From assembly GCF_000721105.1 (NCBI RefSeq), contig NZ_JOEV01000017.1, forward strand, positions 1-64,000: a DNA stretch of 64,000 nt, read 5' to 3'. The DNA comes from Streptomyces cellulosae. Its GTDB lineage: Bacteria > Actinomycetota > Actinomycetes > Streptomycetales > Streptomycetaceae. The stretch's first letter is position 1. The number at the start of each line of letters is the position of its first letter. Of this stretch, positions 50,810 through 60,057 are shown one piece after another. Under the pieces are notes generated by a model. That model was not told the origin of the DNA. It was given only the letters and a program-made list of their open reading frames with translations, and made no database searches. Both the position numbers and the translations under genes were made by a program.

Positions 50810-53800
50810 ATGACGGCGCCGGGGCGCAGGAGCAGTACCTTCACGCGGCTGCTGCGGCACGGTTTCACCGATCCCTCCGCCGCCGAGCGGCTGCTGCAGA
50901 GCGCCGAGCTGGAGCCCATAAGGAGCGACCCGGTCCTCCTCGACGCGCTCGGCGCCACCGCCGACCCCGATCTCGCCCTGCACGGTCTCGTACGGATGCT
51001 GGAGGCCCAGTCCGGCCCCGCCGCCCGCCGTGAACTGCTCGACACGGTGATCGCGGCCAAGCCGCTGCGCGACCGGCTGCTGGGGGTGCTCGGTGCCTCC
51101 GCCGCGCTCGCCGACCACCTCGCCCGGCACCCGAGCGACTGGCACGCCCTCGTCATGTACGAGCCGCGGGACCTGCACCCCGGGGTGGAGGAGTTCGAGC
51201 GGGGTCTCGCGGAGGCCGACGACCCGGTCTCCCTGCGCGTCGCCTACCGGCGCTGTCTGCTGTCCATCGCCGCCCGGGACGTGTGCGGCACCACCGACCT
51301 CGCCGAGACCGCCGCCGAGCTCGCCGACCTCGCGACCGCGACCCTGCGCGCCGCCCTCGCCCTCGCCCGCGCCGCCGCGCCCGACGACGCCGCGCTGTGC
51401 CGGCTCGCGGTGATCGCGATGGGCAAGTGCGGCGGCCATGAGCTGAACTACGTCTCCGACGTCGACGTGATCTTCGTGGGGGAGGCCGTCGAGGGTGCCG
51501 ACGAGGGCAAGGCCGTCCGGTCCGCCACCAAGCTCGCCTCGCACATGATGCGGATCTGCTCGGAGACGACCGTCGAGGGCTCGATCTGGCCCGTCGACGC
51601 CAACCTCCGCCCCGAGGGCAGAAACGGTCCTCTCGTCCGTACGCTCTCCAGTCACCTCGCCTACTACCAGCGCTGGGCCAAGACCTGGGAGTTCCAGGCC
51701 CTGCTCAAGGCCCGCCCGGTGGCCGGCGACGCCGAACTCGGCGAGCAGTACGTCGCCGCCCTCGAACCCATGGTGTGGAAGGTGGCGGAGCGGGAGAACT
51801 TCGTCGCCGACGTGCAGAAGATGCGCCGCCGGGTGGTCGAGAACATCCCGGTCGCGGAGATCGAACGCGAGCTGAAGCTCGGGCCCGGTGGTCTGAGGGA
51901 CGTCGAGTTCGCCGTCCAGCTCCTGCAGTTGGTGCACGGACGGGCCGACGCCTCCCTCAGGAGCGGTACGACTCTGGACGCGCTCCAGGCGCTCGCGACG
52001 GGCGGGTACGTCGGCCGCGCCGACGCCGTCCAGCTCGACGACGCCTACCGCTTCCTGCGCTCCATGGAGCACCGCATCCAGCTCTACCGGCTGCGCCGCA
52101 CCCACCTCGTCCCCGAGGACGAGGCCGACCTGCGGCGCCTGGGCCGCTCCCTGGGCCTGCGCGCCGACCCGGTCGCCGAGCTGACCCGCGAGTGGAAACG
52201 GCACACCGGCGTCGTACGACGGCTGCACGAGAAGCTCTTCTACCGCCCGCTGCTCGACGCGGTCGCCCAACTCTCCCCCACCCTCGAATTCACTCGGGCG
52301 GGGGGACCCCCATCCGGCGAGACCAGGTTGAGTCCCGAGGCGGCCCGGGAGCGGCTGGTCGCCCTCGGCTACGCCGATCCGGCGGCGGCCCTGCGGCACC
52401 TGGAGGCGCTGGCGTCGGGTGTCACGCGGAAGGCCGCCATCCAGCGCACCCTGCTGCCGGTGCTGCTCGGCTGGTTCGCCGACTCCGCCGACCCGGACGC
52501 CGGACTGCTGGGCTTCCGCAAGGTGTCGGACGCGCTCGGCAAGACACCCTGGTACCTGCGGCTGCTGCGGGATGAGGGCGCGGCGGCCGAGAACCTGGCC
52601 CGTGTGCTGTCCGCCGGCCGGCTCGCCCCCGACCTGCTGATGCGCGCGCCCGAAGCGGTCGCGCTGCTCGGCGACGGCGACGGGGGAGGACCCGGGGGAG
52701 GACTCGAACCGCGCGGGCGGGCCCATCTGGAGCAGGAGATACTCGCCGCCGTGGGCCGGGCGAACGGGGCCGCGCAGGCGGTCACCGCCGCCCGTGGGGT
52801 GCGCCGCCGCGAACTGTTCCGTACGGCCGCCGCGGACATCGTCCGCTCCTACGGCACCGAGGCCCAGCAGGCCGAGGCCGACCAGGGCGCGCTCGTCGAC
52901 CGGGTCGGCGCCGCGGTGTCCGACCTGACCGCGGCCACCCTCGCCGGCACCCTGCGCGCGGTGGTCCGGGACGGCTGGGGGGACACCCTGCCCACTCGGT
53001 TCGCGATCATCGGCATGGGCCGCTTCGGCGGGCATGAACTGGGCTACGGCTCCGACGCCGACGTGCTGTTCGTGCACGAGCCCTGCGAGGGCGTGGAGGA
53101 ACGCGAGGCCTCCCAGGCCGCCAACAAGGTCGTCTCCGAGATGCGCCGGCTGCTCCAGCTCCCCAGCGCCGACCCGCCGCTGCTCATCGACGCGGACCTG
53201 CGGCCGGAGGGCAAGTCCGGTCCGCTCGTGCGCACCCTCACGTCGTACGAGGCGTACTACCGCCGCTGGTCCCTGGTCTGGGAGGCGCAGGCGCTGCTGC
53301 GGGCCGAGCCGGTCGCCGGGGACGAGGAGCTGGGCCGCCGGTTCGTCGAGCTGATCGATCCGCTGCGGTACCCGGAGGCGGGGCTCGGCGACGACGCCGT
53401 ACGGGAGATCCGGCGGCTGAAGGCGCGGATGGAGTCGGAGCGGATGCCGCGCGGCGCCGACCCCAAGCTGCACACCAAGCTCGGGCCCGGCGGGCTGTCC
53501 GACGTGGAGTGGACCGTGCAGCTGCTGCAGATGCGGCACGGGGCCCAGGTGCCCGGGCTGCGGACCACCCGTACCCGTGCCGCCCTCGGCGCCGCCCGTG
53601 AGGCGGGCCTCCTCTCGGACGAGGAAGCGACGGTCCTCGACGAGGCGTGGGTGCTGGCGACGCGGGTGCGCAACGCGGTGATGCTGGTGCGGGGCCGGGC
53701 CGGCGACACGTTCCCGTCGGAGTCCCGGGAGCTGGGAGCCGTAGGCCGTTACCTGGGATACGAGCCGGGACACGTCGGCGACATGCTGGACGACTACCGG

Positions 53801-53854
53801 CGTACGGCACGCCGGGCCCGGGGGGTCGTGGACGAACTGTTCTACGGGGGGTGA
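50810..53854 (+). CDS. glnE: Glutamine synthetase adenylyltransferase/adenylyl-removing enzyme
   Basis: A 1,014-aa bifunctional enzyme that adds and removes AMP on GSI. Two nucleotidyltransferase domains are clear: GKCGGHELNYVSDVDVIFVGE (~200) and GRFGGHELGYGSDADVLFVHE (~745), each with the GG...DxD metal motif. Each is followed by a helical domain with GPGGLRDVEFAVQLLQLVHG and GPGGLSDVEWTVQLLQMRHG. ATG 50810 follows GGGAGG with 5-nt spacing. TAGGCT 37 nt upstream may be the -10. Its target GSI is not in this window. Confidence 0.97.
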   Translation: MTAPGRRSSTFTRLLRHGFTDPSAAERLLQSAELEPIRSDPVLLDALGATADPDLALHGLVRMLEAQSGPAARRELLDTVIAAKPLRDRLLGVLGASAALADHLARHPSDWHALVMYEPRDLHPGVEEFERGLAEADDPVSLRVAYRRCLLSIAARDVCGTTDLAETAAELADLATATLRAALALARAAAPDDAALCRLAVIAMGKCGGHELNYVSDVDVIFVGEAVEGADEGKAVRSATKLASHMMRICSETTVEGSIWPVDANLRPEGRNGPLVRTLSSHLAYYQRWAKTWEFQALLKARPVAGDAELGEQYVAALEPMVWKVAERENFVADVQKMRRRVVENIPVAEIERELKLGPGGLRDVEFAVQLLQLVHGRADASLRSGTTLDALQALATGGYVGRADAVQLDDAYRFLRSMEHRIQLYRLRRTHLVPEDEADLRRLGRSLGLRADPVAELTREWKRHTGVVRRLHEKLFYRPLLDAVAQLSPTLEFTRAGGPPSGETRLSPEAARERLVALGYADPAAALRHLEALASGVTRKAAIQRTLLPVLLGWFADSADPDAGLLGFRKVSDALGKTPWYLRLLRDEGAAAENLARVLSAGRLAPDLLMRAPEAVALLGDGDGGGPGGGLEPRGRAHLEQEILAAVGRANGAAQAVTAARGVRRRELFRTAAADIVRSYGTEAQQAEADQGALVDRVGAAVSDLTAATLAGTLRAVVRDGWGDTLPTRFAIIGMGRFGGHELGYGSDADVLFVHEPCEGVEEREASQAANKVVSEMRRLLQLPSADPPLLIDADLRPEGKSGPLVRTLTSYEAYYRRWSLVWEAQALLRAEPVAGDEELGRRFVELIDPLRYPEAGLGDDAVREIRRLKARMESERMPRGADPKLHTKLGPGGLSDVEWTVQLLQMRHGAQVPGLRTTRTRAALGAAREAGLLSDEEATVLDEAWVLATRVRNAVMLVRGRAGDTFPSESRELGAVGRYLGYEPGHVGDMLDDYRRTARRARGVVDELFYGG

Positions 53855-53878
53855 CGGGGCGGACGAAGGGTGACGAAC

Positions 53879-54805
53879 CTACGACTTGGCCGGCAGCAAG
53901 GCGTCGTCCGTCCCCTCGGGCTCCCCTGCTCCTGTTCCCGTCTCCGTCCCTTGGTCTGTTCCCGTCCCCTTCGATGTCGCCTTCTCCGGCACCACGCGCG
54001 GCAGCGCGTACGGCAGCGCCCCGTGCCAGAGCCACGCCACCGTGAAACCGAAGGTGAGACAGAGGGCGCCGCCCACCGCGTCGAGCCAGAAGTGGTTGGC
54101 GGTGGCGACGATGACCACCAGGGTCGCCGCCGGGTAGAGCAGGCCCAGCACCCGCACCCACGGCACGGACGCCAGCGTGAAGATCGTCAGACCGCACCAC
54201 AGGGACCAGCCGATGTGCATCGACGGCATCGCGGCGTACTGGTTCGACATGTTCTTCAGGTCGCCGGAGGCCATCGAGCCCCAGGTCTGGTGGACCATGA
54301 CGGTGTCGACGAAGTGGCTGTCGTTCATCAGCCGCGGCGGGGCCAGGGGATACAGGTAGTAGCCGACGAGGGCGACGCCCGTGGTCGCGAAGAGGGCGAG
54401 ACGGGTGGCGCCGTAGCGGCCGGGGTGACTGCGGAAGAGCCAGACCAGGACGCCCAGTGTCACCACGAAGTGCAGCGTCGCGTAGTAGTAGTTCATCCCG
54501 ACGATGAGCCAGGTCACCGAGTTGACCGCGTGGTTGACCGACTCCTCGACGGCGATGCCGAGACCGTGCTCGGCCTTCCAGATCCAGTCGGCGTTGCGCA
54601 GCGCCTCGCCCCGCTGCTCCGGGACAGCGTTGCGGATCAGTGAGTACGTCCAGTAACTCACCCCGATCAGCAGGATCTCGAACCAGATGCGGGGCCGGCG
54701 CGGAGTGCGCGGGCGGCGCAGGAGACCCAGCTGCGGTGGGGCCGCGACCGCATACGGAACAGCCGGTTCGCGGCCATCCTGTGTCGTCACGGTCGTCTCG
54801 GTCAT
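53879..54805 (-). CDS. PAP2/AUR1-like membrane phosphatase or inositol-phosphotransferase
   Basis: A 308-aa polytopic protein. The PAP2 motifs 2 and 3 are AAMPSMHIGWSLW and ANHFWLDAVGG (catalytic His and Asp). Motif 1 is not typical, as in AUR1-like transferases. Helices begin at RIWFEILLIGVSYWTYSLIRNAV. The tail is a Thr/Gly/Glu-rich run (GTGTDQGTETGTG). ATG 54805 is preferred to 54811 because CAGACT lies about 8 nt before it. Acts on a lipid phosphate. Confidence 0.85.
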   Translation of the reverse strand: MTETTVTTQDGREPAVPYAVAAPPQLGLLRRPRTPRRPRIWFEILLIGVSYWTYSLIRNAVPEQRGEALRNADWIWKAEHGLGIAVEESVNHAVNSVTWLIVGMNYYYATLHFVVTLGVLVWLFRSHPGRYGATRLALFATTGVALVGYYLYPLAPPRLMNDSHFVDTVMVHQTWGSMASGDLKNMSNQYAAMPSMHIGWSLWCGLTIFTLASVPWVRVLGLLYPAATLVVIVATANHFWLDAVGGALCLTFGFTVAWLWHGALPYALPRVVPEKATSKGTGTDQGTETGTGAGEPEGTDDALLPAKS

Positions 54806-54976
54806 AGGCATAAAGTCTGCCAGAAAGGTGCTTTCCCCCCGATCATCCCCCGGTCGGGTTCGGGCCGCACGTCCTGCACCCGCCGGACCCCTGGAACCTC
54901 CTACCAGCGCACGGCGAAGACCATTCGGCTCCGCCCTGAGGAGGAGCCGGGCCGGTCCGCCGGGCAGGCCCAGGCC

Positions 54977-56011
54977 CTAGGAACGCCCTCGTTCCCCAGG
55001 GGCCGAGGCGGTCGATCCGCGCACCACCAGCTCCGGCATGAACACGAACTCGCTGTGGGGCGCGGGGGTCCCGCCGATCTCCTCCAGCAGCGTGCGCACC
55101 GCCGCCTGTCCCATCGCGGGGACCGGCTTGCGGATCGTGGTCAGCGGGGGGTCGGTGAAGGCGATCAGGGGGGAGTCGTCGAAGCCGACGACCGAGACGT
55201 CCTTGGGGACGTCCAGGCCGCGCTGCCGGGCCGCCCGGATCGCGCCCAGCGCCATCATGTCGCTGGCGCACACCACCGCCGTACAGGACCGGTCGATCAG
55301 GGCCGTGGCGGCCGCCTGACCGCCCTCCAGGGTGTACAGCGAGTGCTGGACCAGCTCCGACTCGATCACGTCCGTGGCCAGGCCCAGCAGCTCCTGCACG
55401 GTGCGCACGAATCCCTCGATCTTGCGCTGCACGGGCACGAACCGCTTAGGTCCCAGTGCCAGGCCGATCCGGGTGTGGCCCAGCGACACCAGGTGGGTGA
55501 CCGCCAGCGTCATCGCGGCCCGGTCGTCGGGGGAGATGAAGGCGGCCTGCACCTTCGGCGAGAACCCGTCCACGAGTACGAACGGCACGCCCTGGGCGCG
55601 CAGCTGCTCATAGCGCTGGGTGTCGGCGGTGGTGTCGGCGTGCAGCCCGGAGACGTAGATGATGCCGGCGACGCCCCGGTCGACGAGCATCTCCGTGAGC
55701 TCGTCCTCGGTGGAGCCGCCCGGGGTCTGGGTGGCCAGGACGGGGGTGTACCCCTGCCTGGTCAGTGCTTGTCCGATGACCTGGGCCAGGGCCGGGAATA
55801 TCGGGTTCTCCAGCTCCGGGGTGATCAGGCCCACCAGGCCCTCGCTGCGCTGCCGCAGCCGCACCGGGCGCTCGTAGCCGAGCACGTCGAGGGCGGCCAG
55901 TACGGACTGGCGGGTGGTGGCGGCGACGCCCGGCTTGCCGTTGAGGACGCGGCTGACGGTCGCTTCGCTCACCCCCGCCTGAGCAGCGATGTCGGCAAGC
56001 CGTGTGGTCAC
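54977..56011 (-). CDS. malR: LacI-family maltose regulator MalR
   Basis: A 344-aa repressor. The LacI helix-turn-helix is at the N-terminus (RLADIAAQAGVSEATVSRVLNGKPGVAATTRQSVLAALDVLGYERP), then a periplasmic-binding-like sensor domain (GLVGLITPELENPIFPALAQVIGQAL). GTG 56011 follows a TACAGT -10 (complement of 56020-56025) by 8 nt, so leaderless; the frame extends 31 codons upstream without coding character. Divergent from malE. Expected to bind CTTGCA-type sites and release on maltodextrin. Confidence 0.95.
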   Translation of the reverse strand: MTTRLADIAAQAGVSEATVSRVLNGKPGVAATTRQSVLAALDVLGYERPVRLRQRSEGLVGLITPELENPIFPALAQVIGQALTRQGYTPVLATQTPGGSTEDELTEMLVDRGVAGIIYVSGLHADTTADTQRYEQLRAQGVPFVLVDGFSPKVQAAFISPDDRAAMTLAVTHLVSLGHTRIGLALGPKRFVPVQRKIEGFVRTVQELLGLATDVIESELVQHSLYTLEGGQAAATALIDRSCTAVVCASDMMALGAIRAARQRGLDVPKDVSVVGFDDSPLIAFTDPPLTTIRKPVPAMGQAAVRTLLEEIGGTPAPHSEFVFMPELVVRGSTASAPGERGRS

Positions 56012-56134
56012 AGGGTGGGACTGTACCGGCCAGGTGTCCCCTTGCACACCGAACCGGTGCCTTGGGCGGTTTGGTGACCGGCCCGGCCCGGGCTGTGGGG
56101 TCATCGCGCTCCCTCATGAAGGTGACGGCAAGAG

Positions 56135-56256
56135 CTTGCAGAGTCTTGCACAGGCCGTACAAACCGCTCTACGATCGCAATCAAGCGTCTCATGGCGGTC
56201 GCCGACGGGTCACGTCCGGATAACTTCGAAGATCTCTTGCACTTTTTTGCTGCAAG
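56135..56256 (+). promoter_or_regulatory. MalR operator candidates upstream of malE
   Basis: CTTGCA at 56135 and 56145 (one helical turn apart), and an inverted pair CTTGCA (56236-56241) / TGCAAG (56251-56256). The last contains CTTGCAGCAA on the complement (56247-56256), identical to the site before the amylase gene. The rest of the 384-bp malR-malE gap holds the divergent promoters and an AAGGAG ribosome site. Confidence 0.75.
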
Positions 56257-56395
56257 GTCTTTCGAGGTGCTTACAACGCTGTTACGTTCGGCGACGCCCG
56301 GCGCGGCGCAACGACGCAGTCGGCAAGTCGACAGGGACCGCGGACGGGACCGCGGTTCCTGTGAGCACACGGGCTTTCACCCTCAAGGAGAACTC

Positions 56396-57664
56396 ATGCG
56401 GCGTGGCACAGTGGCCACCGCGCTGGTGGCGTCCCTCGCCCTCGCGGCGACGGCCTGCGGCGGAAGTGACGGCGACGGCAAGGCCGACGGTCCGGTCACC
56501 ATCACCTGGTGGGACACCTCCAACGCCACCAACGAGGCACCGACGTACCAGGCCCTCGTCAAGGAGTTCGAGGCCGCCCACAAGGACGTCAAGGTCAACT
56601 ACGTCAACGTCCCCTTCGACCAGGCGCAGAACAAGTTCGACACCGCCGCCGGCTCCAAGGGCGCCCCGGACATCCTGCGCTCCGAGGTCGGCTGGACCCC
56701 CGCCTTCGCCAAGAAGGGCTACTTCCTGCCGCTGGACGGCACCGAGGCCCTCGCCGAGCAGGCCAAGTTCCAGCCCAACCTGATCGAGCAGGCCAAGTAC
56801 GAGGACAAGACGTACGGCGTGCCGCTGGTCACCGACACCCTCGCGCTGGTCTACAACAAGGAGCTCTTCGACACATCCGGCGTCCAGGCACCGAAGACCT
56901 GGGACGACCTGAAGAAGGCCGCCGCCACGATCAAGGACAAGACCGGCGTCGACGGCTACTGGGGCTCCACCCAGGCCTACTACGCGCAGACCTTCCTCTA
57001 CGGCGAGGGCACCGACACCGTCGACGCCGGCGCCAAGAAGGTCACCGTGAACTCGGCGCCCGCCAAGAAGGGCTACCAGACCTGGCTGAGCCTCTTCGCC
57101 GGCAAGGGCCTGCACAAGGCCGACACCACCGCCGACGCCTACGCCCACATCCAGGAGGCGTTCGTCAGCGGCAAGGTCGCCGCGATCATCCAGGGCCCGT
57201 GGGAGATTACCAACTTCTACAAGGGCTCGGCCTTCAAGGACAGGAAGAACCTCGGCATCGCCACCGTCCCGGCCGGCTCCACCGGCAAGGCGGGCGCCCC
57301 GACCGGCGGCCACAACCTGTCCGTCTACGCCGGCTCGGACGCCGCCCACCAGAAGGCCGCGCTGACCTTCGTCAACTTCATGACCTCCGCGAAGTCCCAG
57401 ACGGCCATCGCGCTGAAGAACTCGACGCTGCCGACCCGCGAGGACGCCTACACCGCCGAGGTCAAGGCCGACCCGGGCATCGCCGGCTTCCAGACCGTGC
57501 TGCCCGCCGCCCAGCCGCGCCCGGCCCTGCCCGAGTACAGCTCCCTGTGGGGCCCGCTGGACACCGAGCTGCCGCAGATCGCCGGCGGCAAGGAGTCCCT
57601 GGACGACGGCCTGGGCAAGGCGCAGACCTCGATCGCCAAGCTGGTCCCCGACTTCGGCGAGTGA
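56396..57664 (+). CDS. malE: Maltose/maltodextrin ABC transporter substrate-binding lipoprotein
   Basis: A 422-aa lipoprotein. Lipobox LAATACGG, lipidated Cys at ~22. The mature protein is an extracellular solute-binding family 1 protein: ITWWDTSNATNEAPTYQALVKEFEAAHKDVKVNYVNVP, later IIQGPWEITNFYKGSAF. It hands maltodextrin to MalFG; no ATPase gene is in the operon, so the general MsiK ATPase probably energises it. AAGGAG ends 5 nt before ATG 56396. Confidence 0.96.
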   Translation: MRRGTVATALVASLALAATACGGSDGDGKADGPVTITWWDTSNATNEAPTYQALVKEFEAAHKDVKVNYVNVPFDQAQNKFDTAAGSKGAPDILRSEVGWTPAFAKKGYFLPLDGTEALAEQAKFQPNLIEQAKYEDKTYGVPLVTDTLALVYNKELFDTSGVQAPKTWDDLKKAAATIKDKTGVDGYWGSTQAYYAQTFLYGEGTDTVDAGAKKVTVNSAPAKKGYQTWLSLFAGKGLHKADTTADAYAHIQEAFVSGKVAAIIQGPWEITNFYKGSAFKDRKNLGIATVPAGSTGKAGAPTGGHNLSVYAGSDAAHQKAALTFVNFMTSAKSQTAIALKNSTLPTREDAYTAEVKADPGIAGFQTVLPAAQPRPALPEYSSLWGPLDTELPQIAGGKESLDDGLGKAQTSIAKLVPDFGE

Positions 57665-57670
57665 CCCCGC

Positions 57671-57717
57671 GTGGCCGCCGGATCCCCCGCGAACCGGGGG
57701 AGGGATCCGGCGGCCAC
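57671..57717 (+). terminator. Strong intercistronic hairpin between malE and malF
   Basis: A perfect 16-bp stem, GTGGCCGCCGGATCCC (57671-57686) with GGGATCCGGCGGCCAC (57702-57717), and a loop that can pair CCC/GGG. It starts 6 nt after the malE stop. Such elements after binding-protein genes act as partial terminators or 3' stabilisers and raise malE above malFG. Confidence 0.8.
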
Positions 57718-57778
57718 CGGCCTGCGCCCAGGCCGCTCAGACCGTCCAGGCCGAAGATCTTCCAGAAGGTGTCGAACC

Positions 57779-58783
57779 ATGACAGTCGCCATCGACCGCG
57801 CGACCGGCAAGCGCCGCGGTGACCGCGCGCCGCGCCCTGGGCCGTTTAGGCGTCTCAGACACGGCTACCAGAAGCACTGGTACGCGTACGCGATGATCGC
57901 CCCGGTGGTGATCGTGCTCGGCGTCCTCGTGCTCTACCCCCTGGCGTACGGGCTCTACCTCACCCTCACCGACGCCAACAGCCTGAACACCGCCCGCACG
58001 ATCGGCGTCAACCACATCGACGCCACGTACAAGTTCATCGGCCTCGACAACTACGCCGACATCCTGTGGGGCGACACGGCCTACGACCGCTTCTGGTCGC
58101 ACGTCGTCTGGACCGTCGTGTGGACCGCGCTCTGCGTCACCCTCCACTACACGATCGGTCTCGGCCTCGCCCTGCTGCTCAACCAGAAGCTGCGCGGCCG
58201 CACCTTCTACCGGCTGGTCCTGATCCTGCCGTGGGCCGTGCCGACCTTCGTCACCGTCTTCGGCTGGCGCTTCATGCTCGCGGACGGCGGCATCGTCAAC
58301 TCCGCCCTGGACGCGCTGCACCTGCCGGCGCCGCTGTGGCTGGAGGACACCTTCTGGCAGCGGTTCGCCGCGATCATGGTCAACACCTGGTGCGGTGTCC
58401 CCTTCATGATGCTGTCCCTGCTCGGCGGGCTCCAGGCCATCGACACCTCGCTGTACGAGGCCTCGGAGATGGACGGCGCGAACGCCTGGCAGCGCTTTCG
58501 GTACGTCACCCTGCCGGGGCTGAGGTCCGTCAGCTCCACCGTCGTCCTCCTCGGCGTCATCTGGACGTTCAACCAGTTCGCGATCATCTTCCTGCTGTTC
58601 GGCAACACCGCCCCGGACGCCCAGATCCTGGTCACCTGGGCGTACTACCTCGGCTTCGGACAGCAGCCACGTGACTTCGCTCAGTCGGCCGCCTACGGCA
58701 TCCTGCTGCTGGCCATCCTGATCGTCTTCACCTCCTTCTACCGCCGCTGGCTGAACCGCAATGACCAGCAGCTCGCGATCTGA
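57779..58783 (+). CDS. malF: Maltodextrin ABC transporter permease MalF
   Basis: A 334-aa six-helix permease. First helix YAYAMIAPVVIVLGVLVLYPLAYGLYLTLT, then FKFIGLDNYADIL-type periplasmic loop. The EAA loop (EASEMDGANAWQRFRYVTLPGL, ~260) contacts the ATPase. AGAAGGTG is about 10 nt before ATG 57779. Followed 13 nt later by malG. Confidence 0.95.
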   Translation: MTVAIDRATGKRRGDRAPRPGPFRRLRHGYQKHWYAYAMIAPVVIVLGVLVLYPLAYGLYLTLTDANSLNTARTIGVNHIDATYKFIGLDNYADILWGDTAYDRFWSHVVWTVVWTALCVTLHYTIGLGLALLLNQKLRGRTFYRLVLILPWAVPTFVTVFGWRFMLADGGIVNSALDALHLPAPLWLEDTFWQRFAAIMVNTWCGVPFMMLSLLGGLQAIDTSLYEASEMDGANAWQRFRYVTLPGLRSVSSTVVLLGVIWTFNQFAIIFLLFGNTAPDAQILVTWAYYLGFGQQPRDFAQSAAYGILLLAILIVFTSFYRRWLNRNDQQLAI

Positions 58784-58796
58784 GGCGGGAGTCCCC

Positions 58797-59759
58797 ATGA
58801 GTACGCCGAGTACGCCGAGTACGCCGAGCACGACCCGTCCGACGAGTGCGGCGAGCACGACCACGGTCGAGACCTCCGCCGCGGCGGCCGCGCGGGACAC
58901 CCCGGCCGCCCCGAAGCGCCGCACCCGCCGCGGCGAGAGCACGCCCGCCGTCCGTCTCGTCTCCCACGGCATCCTGATCGCCGCGAGTCTCGTGGCGCTG
59001 TTCCCCGTGGCCTGGCTGGTCTATCTGTCCCTCGGCCCGGACAAGGACGACTATCTGCACCCGGGCGGCATCTGGGGCAAGATGACGTTCGACAACTACA
59101 CGTTCGTCCTGGAGCACACGAAGTTCTTCGACTGGCTGCAGACCACGATGATCGTCACGCTCGGCACCACCGCCATCGGCGTGATCATCTCGGCGACCAC
59201 CGGCTACGCGGTCTCGCGCATGCGCTTCCCGGGGTACCGGAAGTTCATGTGGGTGCTCCTGGTCACCCAGATGTTCCCGGTGGCCGTACTCATGGTGCCG
59301 ATGTACCAGATCCTGTCGGACCTGCAGCTCATCGACACCTACCTTGGCCTCGTCCTCGTGTACTGCACGACCACCGTCCCGTACTGCGCGTGGCTGATGA
59401 AGGGCTATTTCGACACCATCCCGTTCGAGATCGACGAGGCCGGACGCGTCGACGGGCTGACCCCCTTCGGTACGTTCGCGCGACTGATCCTGCCGCTCGC
59501 CAAGCCGGGCCTGGCGGTCGCCGCGTTCTACAGTTTCCTCACCGCCTTCGGCGAGGTCGCGTTCGCGGCCACGTTCATGCTGTCCGACACGAAGTACACC
59601 TTCGCCGTCGGTCTGCAGACCTTCGTCAGCGAGCACGACGCGCAGCGCAATCTCATGGCCGCCACCGCGGTACTGATCGCGATACCCGCCGCCGCGTTCT
59701 TCTACTTCGTGCAGAAGAACCTGGTCACCGGCCTCACCTCGGGCGGCACGAAGGGCTGA
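58797..59759 (+). CDS. malG: Maltodextrin ABC transporter permease MalG
   Basis: A 320-aa six-helix permease. The EAA loop is EIDEAGRVDGLTPFGTFARLILPLAKPG. The N-terminus carries STPSTPSTPSTT, encoded by a 9-nt tandem repeat just inside ATG 58797, and a further ~40-residue disordered Ala/Thr stretch. GGGAG precedes the start. Partner of MalF; the upstream 12 codons of the frame belong to the malF overlap region. Confidence 0.95.
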   Translation: MSTPSTPSTPSTTRPTSAASTTTVETSAAAAARDTPAAPKRRTRRGESTPAVRLVSHGILIAASLVALFPVAWLVYLSLGPDKDDYLHPGGIWGKMTFDNYTFVLEHTKFFDWLQTTMIVTLGTTAIGVIISATTGYAVSRMRFPGYRKFMWVLLVTQMFPVAVLMVPMYQILSDLQLIDTYLGLVLVYCTTTVPYCAWLMKGYFDTIPFEIDEAGRVDGLTPFGTFARLILPLAKPGLAVAAFYSFLTAFGEVAFAATFMLSDTKYTFAVGLQTFVSEHDAQRNLMAATAVLIAIPAAAFFYFVQKNLVTGLTSGGTKG

Positions 59760-60057
59760 GTCCCGCCACCGGCGAGCCACCTCCGCCCCGCAGACCCACG
59801 CCCCACAGACCCACGCCCCCCAGACCCACGCTCCCGGACTCCCGCGCCTCACCGCGCGGGTGGCGGCCGCGGCGTCCATCCCACCCCGCGGGCACCGCGG
59901 CCGCCTCTCACCCGCCGTCGTACGCAGCCTCGAGATATGTACGTGATCTCGACAGTCGTGCGTAATCTCGACAACAGCCCACGACAGCCCCGACGAGTTC
60001 CACGTCAGTTCCATGACAGTTCCACCACCGAAGCCCCCGTTACGCACCAAGGACGCC
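59760..60057. promoter_or_regulatory. malG-aglA spacer with repeats and an inverted repeat
   Basis: A 298-bp gap. First part: three copies of a CAGACCCACGCCCC unit (about 59790-59835). Second part: CGAGAT (59931-59936) / ATCTCG (59946-59951) inverted repeat, with a further ATCTCGACA at 59966, possibly an operator or part of an aglA promoter. No gene seen. Confidence 0.5.

Noticed and set aside
50720..53773. 1,017-codon - strand open frame antisense to glnE
   Set aside because: Antisense shadow; glnE has all its catalytic motifs on the + strand.
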